This document shows positions 58,004-64,000 of a DNA stretch of 64,000 bases, piece after piece. Under the pieces are notes generated by a model. That model had not been told where the DNA came from, did no database searches, and worked only from the letters and a program-made list of their open reading frames with translations. Each line of letters opens with the position of its first letter. Positions within the stretch are counted from its first letter, which is position 1. Source of the DNA: Patiria pectinifera (Eukaryota > Echinodermata > Asteroidea > Valvatida > Asterinidae); assembly GCA_029964075.1 (NCBI GenBank), contig CM057142.1, positions 26,104,392 to 26,168,391 of the forward strand, written 5' to 3'. Both the position numbers and the translations under genes were made by a program.

Positions 58004-58508
58004 GTTTAAAGGGAAGATACAACATTTGCAAACATCAAAAACCAAAATGATCAAATTATCACGAAATACCTTACTGGTTTGTAAGGGAATGACAGTCTAA
58101 AGCATCCTGTAAAATCGTGTCTCCTGGTGTGCTGACATTTTCAGGAAAATTTGACTTTTTCCAACGCTGGTCGGCGAAAACTGGCTTTTTTTGAAAAACC
58201 GCTCTGAATTTTTCCTAACAGTTGTTTCGCATTTTCTTTGCAATTGATTACACACCTGTGAAGGGGTACAAGCCTGCCAGACTGATTCTCTGACCCTACA
58301 ATTCCCCAAAGTCGATAAATTTCTCTGTTTCATCTTAAGTGGGGTCAGGGAACCAGACTACAAGAAAATGATTGGTTTTCTTGGTTTTTCCAGCATCTAC
58401 AGCCCAAAATGTGAAAACAAGTCAGTTGAACAGTATTTGCTTTAACATACTAATCCTCCAAATCCATTTATTTCTGGAAAATGCAGCAAAAGCAAATGTT
58501 GTACGTGT
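58004..58508. mobile_element. TTTAAAGGGAA MITE family, copy 3
   Basis: TTTAAAGGGAAGATACAACATTTGC to GCAAAAGCAAATGTTGTAC; 75-80% similar to copy 1. Central palindrome half lost (CCAACGCTGGTCGGCG). Confidence 0.85.
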
Positions 58509-60176
58509 GCGTATACAGGTTTTGTTGGGAGCGGGTGCCCGATTCCCGCAACGGGCGGGTACCCGTGGACCCGTGATTATTTTTAAAATCACAACATGTT
58601 TACAGGAATATCAGGTCTTTTTGTCTGTGGTGTAGAGTGTCCTTGGCAATTACAGGAACCACTCTTATGCCCCTCTCTCAGCTCATACTAATCCCTCTTC
58701 ATCATAATCCTACATGCCAATACATGTACCGTACCCTTACACACTTGTAGTGCTTCACTGCTCAGTCTTGTTATTATTCCACAGAGGCGACAAGTAAGTT
58801 TGAGGGTGAGGTCCTTTATGGTAACTGCATTGTATACATGGTACAAAACGGGAAAGGTATATTGTTATCCTTGACTAAGACCTTTAATTGTGCTTGGGTC
58901 AAGGGACAGGTACAAGTACACTCAACATTGTAACACAAAATATTGTTTTGTTTGTCACATGCCCATTCGCATTTATACATGTACATGTACACTGCATTGC
59001 TTGGCATCAATGTACGTACATACAAGTACCATCTTTATAAGTTGTAACATCAGTGTTACCGACTCATTGCCATAGCAACTGACTTTCATTTCTGGTAACA
59101 TAGACCAGTTATGGTACATGTAAGTCTCTAGTATTGTACGTACCGGTACATGGACATGTATGTGTAATACCCAAAACATGGTTCATATAGAAGTAATGAA
59201 CTTCAATAATGAGTATCTGCCAATACACTTAGTGTATACATACTGTAAATTCTGGTTATAACTTACACGTGTACAGTGGAGACTACATGTACCGGTAGTT
59301 ACCGGTACAAACACAATGCTACCCGGAAGCGGTAAATTTCAAATTTGACAACAGTGATGAGTTTTCATGTGTTACTCATTATTTTGAAGCATTCACTGAA
59401 CAGGTACAGTACATGGACATTGTACATGATGTGACAGGTAGTTTACTGTAAGTTTAATCTATTAATTTAATCTGATATTAAGCAGGAGAAGTAATTGAGC
59501 ATGCATACCGGTACATGTACCATACCAGTCACTATTTACTACATGTATTCTCCCGGTCAAATTTCCATTCACTAAGGAATGGAACTTTTTGGAAGTCCAG
59601 TGTTTTATTGCTCCTTGACACAGGTACATGTACAGTAGCACCAAAGGAGGTCAATATTTTTTTTTTTTTTTAAATATCATCCCTAGTGAGACCAGCAAGC
59701 CACTTCACAGATACTACATATCCCCTTGTTGACATGCTTTCCTCCAAACTCCTTTGTGCTTACCACAGAATGTCTTTTGACCTCCTGACACACAAGTTTG
59801 GTAAACACCAGGAGTCTGTGTTGTAGGCCAGGACATTAACGGCCGCCAGTAATTGCATGCTTGGCATGCTTCTGAGGGTGGTACATTGCAAGGGTATTTT
59901 GACTGGTTTCAAAGCGGTTAACAACTATCTAAATGTTTACAATAGCGGGTGAAAGTGTGGTGAAAAGGAAATGGACATTCTACATTTATTGGCACAGATT
60001 TTTTAGAACCCATAGGTCTGGCCAATGAGAATGACACCGCAAAGAGGCCGTAAAACATTCTAAGAAAATAACTTTGTATTTTTGTTGACCAAGAGAGTGT
60101 TTCTTGATTGTTGTACATGTACATGTATGGTACATTGTGTACAAACACAGACCAAAACTTCAGAGAAAGGACTCAG

Positions 60177-60315
60177 CAAGCGTGCAACTTTTCCTCGGAT
60201 CCACTGATTGGACTTGTTTTTTTACTTCTCATAAATGACAAATTGAAAAATACTGTACAAAGTCTTGTGTGGTTTGGAGTTTACTGATTTTTTCTAAACT
60301 TCAGGTTGCTTGTCT
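60177..60315. mobile_element. GGCATGCAACTTTT MITE, copy 3
   Basis: AGCAAGCGTGCAACTTTTCCTCGGATC at the left closely follows the copy at 41545. The right end is decayed. Confidence 0.55.
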
Positions 60316-62624
60316 TGGACTGGGGTAGAATCATTTCTTAAACATGGGTATTGTATGATCCAGCAGCGACATGAATCTTAACTTGTAGAGTCAGTTAGGA
60401 GCTTTTGATGTTGGCAATCAACCCAACCCTAAATTACTCTTCAAACTTGGGATTTGACATTCCTAAAAAAATATCCCAACATTATAGCCAGTGACAAAGC
60501 CAGGCTTGGGAAAATCATCTACAGTTGCACGGTGTGGCAGCCAATTCTGGCAGCCAACTTCACGAAATGGTGTTACAGTAATGTATACATGTACATACTG
60601 ATACGTGTGCAAATTTTGTTATTCACATGGACATCAATGCATAATGCGGGAAGAGTGATTAATGTAACCCTCTTCCACAGGGCACATTTTTCATTGCAAA
60701 TGATGTGTTCTATGTATACAGTTACCCGGCTAAAAAAAAACCAACATGAAAATGACCAAAGTGATGCCGCCCGGTAACACCGCAAATGGGTGTTGTTTGA
60801 TGGAAATTAAATGATGGAAATTAGTCAGGTACCTGCCAGACTTTGGTGTCAGATGCGCGATGTCGCTGAGTCATTTGTAACCGATCTTGTCAAAGACAAC
60901 AAACAGCATCATCACTCATTGGTGTGAGGAGGCTGTTTTTCCCCTCTGTACTCGCTAATCCAAACAGTGAACTAACACTAACAGGTAATGTAGACTGAAA
61001 CAGTTGCGGAAATTACAAATGTACAAGTTCTTGACAAAGTGCCAGCTTTTGCAGATGCCGTAGGCCTACCCTTCAGAATTTTGCCATCAGTGCCAAATCC
61101 CTCACATTCAATCAAAATCATGCGTTGGAAATTCTCACGTGGGAGGGCTCAGAACAATGAAAACCACGTTACATTTTGTTTTCTCCTAGTTATGCCATTC
61201 TCTTTAACAGTACATGTACAGCTTAATTAAATTAAAAAAAATTATCAAAGGGAGAACCTACATGTACATGTAATATGTATACCTGTACATATACATGCTA
61301 CAGTTTTATACATGTGTAGTCATCCAAACGCTGCAGTCTTTGTTTCAAATATACAACTTAGAAAAGTGTATGGTTAACCAAGGGGTCAGATATGATTAAG
61401 AGTCACCGGTAAGTAACACTATGGATAACAATTTATTCATCCTGTCACACGTGTCATTTAAGCCTGCTCAACCCCCCCCCCCTTCAAAAAAAGAGAGAAA
61501 TACTCTAGCAACATTCTTCAATTAGAGTCTAATTTATTGCAAAGGGGCTGTGTGAATCTATGGTCATATGCCCTGGAGGCTCTGCTGTGCTATGCTTGCT
61601 TGAGAGAATGAGATAATATTAACTCAAGAAGCTCTCTTGGTGAAGAGATTGGCATGCGCGTCAGTGTGGATGAGGGGGAAAATATCTGCCCAGAGTGTGT
61701 GTGCACTGAACCTTTGTCTATTGATTTCTTGTCAATCGTAATGGGCATGTGTAATTGCAGGGTTTTTTATAACTTTCTTTTTTTTTTTTTACATTTTATA
61801 ATGGTTCCAGTAACTGACATTCTTGGAGAATTTTTATATTTTTTGGCAGGTTCACTTTCTTTCTTTCGAAAACATCTCCCAGATTTTACAGGTCAAAGCA
61901 TGTTTGCAATGAAAGAAAGGCGCGGCATGTTTTGTTGTACATAATTAACAATAAGGTTATTCATGTACATTTAAACGATATAAATACATATTGTAAGTAA
62001 CAATGAAGATTTTTTTCCAAGGATATACAAATTTACTATGACAATCAGTTACATGTAGTCCTATTGTAGTGTTTATTATACAATGTGAACGTGTGCCACC
62101 AAATGAAAAAAATGTCCTTTACATTTATAGTACATATACCAGTACATGTAAAAAACTCTTCATACATGTATACATGTACATGTACATGTAGGAGGGTTAA
62201 TTTTAGGTAATTGCTGTAATTACTTTAGGTAATTACTGTAGGTTATTGTTGCAGAATGAATAGTCGTTTAGCTGCCGGTTTATGCAATTATGAGTATTAA
62301 AACTGCACATCTATTCTACGTGTATTAGATGGATACAAGCATCATACTAGTGCATTCTGATTGCAAAATGGATCGTCATTCGTCCGATCAAGGCAGTGAT
62401 TGCTTTAATCAGTGATTCACACCATGCAGGCACATGTGTGTAACACCGTGGTGCGAAGGCTCCCGTGGGTTTACGTTGTCATTGGATACTGTGTAATTTA
62501 AAAATTATCTCTACCTAGTAGAAGGTCAAGGGATCCACTAAGAGTTGTCTCCTTAAAGGTAATATGCAGCATTTGCTTTGGGCTGTTAATGGATGGACTT
62601 GGGATTCATAGCAAATATTTGTTT

Positions 62625-63522
62625 TTAAAGGAATGTACAACATTTGCTTTTGCTGTAATTTTCAGAAATAAATGGATTTGGATGAATACATGTAGTATGT
62701 CATAGCAGATATTGTTACACTGACTTGTTTGATGCTTTGGGCTTGTAGATGCTGGAAAAACCAAGAAAACCAATCATGTTCTTGTAGTCTGGTTCCCTGA
62801 CCCAGTTAAGATGAAACGGAGCAATTTATAAACGTTGGGGAATTTAAGGTCAGAGAATCAGCTGGCTTGTACCCCTTTACAGGTGTGTAATCAAGTGCAA
62901 AGAAAATGCGGAATAACTAAATATAAGAATTTAGTGAGCAGTTTTTGACAAAAGCCAGTTTTCTCCAACGCTGGTCAGTTGACCAGCATTGGAAATTGAT
63001 ACAAAAATACCACTTAACTTAAAAATGTCAGCAAACCAGGAGCCACGATTTTACATGATGCTTTAGACTGTCATTCCTTAAGGCCAAAAAAAATTGTCCT
63101 CGGTGCGGCGACGCAGCTTTTTTTCTTTTTTTTTACTTGTTTTTTCTTCAAATGTCGGCTGATGCCTGCAAATGGTGCCCGACTAAATTTAGTGCAAAAT
63201 GTATGGGAACCCAAAGAGGCCACACAAAGCTTATACTCGATCGTAACCCCATCTAAAAACATGTTAAAATTGTGCAGCAGCAGGATTCCAGTCAAACCAG
63301 TGAGTTTGGCTGTTTTGAGACATCATCTTACATTGAAAAAAAACACCACTTTTTAATTTTGCCGACGTGCATGGCTACGGCGAAGCATTCACAGACCAGA
63401 AACCAGAGCCTTTTTTTTTGCCTAACAATCCAGCAAGGTATTTCATGGTACATGTACATGTACATGTAATTTGATCATTTTGTTTTTTGATGTTTGCAAA
63501 TGTTGTATCTTTCCTTTAAAGT
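62625..63522. mobile_element. TTTAAAGGGAA MITE family, copy 4, inverted and interrupted
   Basis: Inverted relative to copies 1-3: starts TTTTTAAAGGAATGTACAACATTTGC and ends GCAAATGTTGTATCTTTCCTTTAAAG. The palindrome CCAACGCTGGTCAGTTGACCAGCATTGG lies at 62966-62993. Homology is broken between about 63080 and 63430 by a nested insertion. Confidence 0.8.
63079..63427. mobile_element. Insertion nested in MITE copy 4
   Basis: Begins TTAAGGCCAAAAAAAATTG and ends TTTTTTTTTGCCTAA, approximate inverted ends. It contains facing TGCGGCGACGCAGC and TGCATGGCTACGGCG patches near the ends. About 345 bp; no transposase. A neighbouring TTA/TAA may be the target. Confidence 0.55.
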
Positions 63523-64000
63523 TTTGTGTTCATAGATGCTGGAAAACCCAAGGAAAAAATGTTCTTGTACATGTAGACTGGTGAGAGGCCTAAATTGTAC
63601 ACATTGGTGGTGACTGCTAATTTTTGCCAGGTTAGCACACTGCCTCTAATTCTTAAGCAGCTCCATAAAACTGGTTCCCATATCTCTGTACCATGCAGTT
63701 TTGTTGGTTGTCAATTTTTAGCTGCGGGTAGACAGCTCAACAAATTATCATATCTCGCCATTAGTACGTTCGTTGGTTAGTAACACTCGCTGACATTGTC
63801 TATTGCTCCTACATATTTTGACTGATTTCAACCAAACTTTGTAAAAGTATCAGTAGCCCAGCCTCAACATTTTACATGATCAAACTGGCGTCAAAGGCTA
63901 CCATTGGGTCAATGTCAAAATAACGTCAAATTTCAAATAAGCTGACATGACAACTTAGCGCTGTCAACATGTTGGCCTTAGTCAAACATTAAAAATGTCC

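Larger units (their letters stand above)
45167..64000 (+). other. PTK7-like intron 2 (at least 18.8 kb)
   Basis: No second Ig exon with a C...W...D.G.Y.C pattern was found to the window end. The stretch is intron with the mobile elements listed separately and many TACATGTA/TACCGGTA palindromes. Stretches 48660-52660, 53020-55110 and 58510-60170 hold nothing else I can support. Confidence 0.6.

Overview
This is a eukaryotic, animal nuclear window: split exons with GT-AG borders, long introns, and many kinds of transposon debris. There is no bacterial or phage gene organisation. An invertebrate deuterostome, most likely an echinoderm, fits best. The reasons are a PTK7-type receptor and a secreted reprolysin with dispersed exons, BEL/Pao and CR1/L2-like retroelement debris, and the abundant TACATGTA and TACCGGTA palindromes in the right half. 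The taxon is an inference, not a reading.

Two genes lie head to head. On the minus strand, from about 28.48 kb down past the left edge, is a secreted M12B (reprolysin/ADAMTS-type) metalloprotease. Eight consecutive exons can be placed by hand (28391-28454, 20653-20942, 20277-20430, 18818-18993, 17494-17580, 13404-13525, 10747-10887, 7790-7942). All seven joins keep reading frame. They encode a signal peptide, propeptide and catalytic domain with a complete HEIGHNLGMWHD zinc site whose codon for N is split by the last intron. Later (disintegrin-like, TSP) exons are not visible and should lie left of the window. On the plus strand, exon 1 (34070-34154) and exon 2 (44870-45166) of a PTK7-like (Off-track/CCK-4) Ig receptor are separated by a 10.7 kb intron. 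The rest of the window to 64 kb is its second intron.

Almost everything else is mobile-element sequence. 0-1.5 kb holds broken retroelement and multicopy ORF pieces. 2-3.4 kb is an AACGTC-rich repeat. 5.4-6.05 kb is a MITE with 31-bp perfect terminal repeats. 9.9-10.2 kb is a palindromic GTCCGACG array. 11.3-13.3 kb is a tandem/inverted repeat. 13.5-16.3 kb is a head-to-tail Helitron pair, whose 3' end sits against the acceptor of metalloprotease exon 6. 19.07-20.04, 23.95-24.34, 24.49-24.80 and 32.60-32.93 kb are hAT-type elements with 8-bp target duplications. 26.1-26.9 kb is a CR1/L2-like LINE tail. 29.7-31.07 kb is a decayed multicopy ORF. The PTK7 introns hold foldback elements (35.3-35.9 kb, and a perfect 91-bp palindrome at 39.0-39.25 kb), four copies of one MITE family, a 1-kb TIR element and a TTAA-flanked element carrying a tRNA-like promoter.

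The two genes probably share only their intergenic space (28.5-34.07 kb). One encodes an extracellular protease, the other a cell-surface planar-polarity/Wnt co-receptor; no direct functional link can be read from the sequence. The most interesting signals are the Helitron-derived branchpoint candidate at exon 6, a frame-preserving 114-nt cassette-exon candidate in the intron that splits the zinc motif, and the perfect palindrome.
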